Shown here piece after piece: positions 14,073 through 14,150 of a stretch of DNA of 14,150 bases. The notes beneath the pieces are model-generated. The model was not told the DNA's origin and searched no databases. It saw only the letters and a list, made by a program, of their open reading frames with translations. The translations under genes and the position numbers were made by a program. The stretch is from Desulfobacteraceae bacterium (GTDB lineage Bacteria > Desulfobacterota > Desulfobacteria > Desulfobacterales > UBA11574), in the NCBI GenBank assembly GCA_013203195.1, contig JABMQM010000222.1, positions 1-14,150 on the forward strand, in the 5' to 3' direction. Position 1 is the stretch's first letter. The number at the start of each line of letters is the position of its first letter.

Positions 14073-14150
14073 TCCATTGTCACCGGGCTCCGCATGATAA
14101 GTTCGATGGCGGTTGCGGCAGTTGCGGCAGCTTCGGGGAAAATCTGTCCA
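14060..14150 (-). CDS. Possible 3' end of a minus-strand gene (partial)
   Basis: On the minus strand a frame stays open from the window edge for 29 codons and ends at TAG (14060-14062), overlapping the end of the previous gene by 13 bases. The visible peptide is alanine-rich (PEAAATAATAIELIMRSP). Too little is present to name it; it may also be a chance frame. Confidence 0.25.
   Translation of the reverse strand, partial: GQIFPEAAATAATAIELIMRSPVTMDYFG

Noticed and set aside
14060..14150. Serpin-like reactive-loop resemblance (EAAATAATAI) at the right edge
   Set aside because: The frame stops about 15 residues later, without the strands that must follow a serpin loop; alanine-rich peptides give such matches by chance.

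Overview
The window reads as a fatty-acid beta-oxidation locus from an anaerobic bacterium, most likely Desulfobacterota (a Desulfobacterales-type sulfate reducer or relative). This placement is inference. It rests on two long acyl-CoA dehydrogenases (about 600 residues), an EtfB-EtfA pair, and a membrane-bound EtfAB:quinone oxidoreductase of the fused cytochrome-b/iron-sulfur/CCG type. There are no rRNA or tRNA genes to confirm it.

Layout. 1-208: left flank with a FadR-type operator (41-58) and the fadR promoter. 209-841 (+): TetR-family FadR repressor. 842-1062: spacer with a large CACGAAA-rich inverted repeat. 1063-2877 and 2949-4733 (+): two different acyl-CoA dehydrogenases. 4787-6481 (-): long-chain acyl-CoA synthetase, convergent with the second dehydrogenase across a shared hairpin terminator. 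6482-6714: divergent promoter region with a perfect FadR operator. 6715-8805 (+): EtfAB:quinone oxidoreductase. 8908-9699 and 9699-10685 (+): etfB and etfA, translationally coupled and closed by a hairpin terminator. 10783-12429 (+): soluble Hanks-type Ser/Thr kinase with an acidic repeat array at its N-terminus. 12475-12894 (-): small SET-domain protein. 12895-13175: spacer holding a possible gene remnant. 13176-14072 (+): unrecognised protein with the layout of a divergent protein kinase. 14060-14150 (-): possible 3' end of another gene. No gene-free stretch exceeds 300 bases.

How it works together. The synthetase activates fatty acids to acyl-CoA. The two dehydrogenases introduce the 2,3 double bond and pass electrons to EtfAB. 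The membrane oxidoreductase carries them from EtfAB into the (mena)quinone pool. FadR very probably represses the set until acyl-CoA accumulates: operators of the form ATGAATGA-N4-TCATTCAT lie at fadR itself and directly upstream of the oxidoreductase-etfBA unit. The enoyl-CoA hydratase, hydroxyacyl-CoA dehydrogenase and thiolase are not in this window.

Most unusual points: (1) in the oxidoreductase, every expected cluster-ligand cysteine of the first CCG domain is replaced while the second CCG domain is intact; (2) the fadR start codon lies inside its own operator, at about the predicted transcription start, suggesting a leaderless mRNA or a rare downstream start; (3) the kinase carries five tandem 27-30-residue acidic repeats and sits near a SET methyltransferase-like gene and a divergent kinase-like protein; (4) a 63-bp heptamer tandem array runs through the stop codon of the oxidoreductase gene.
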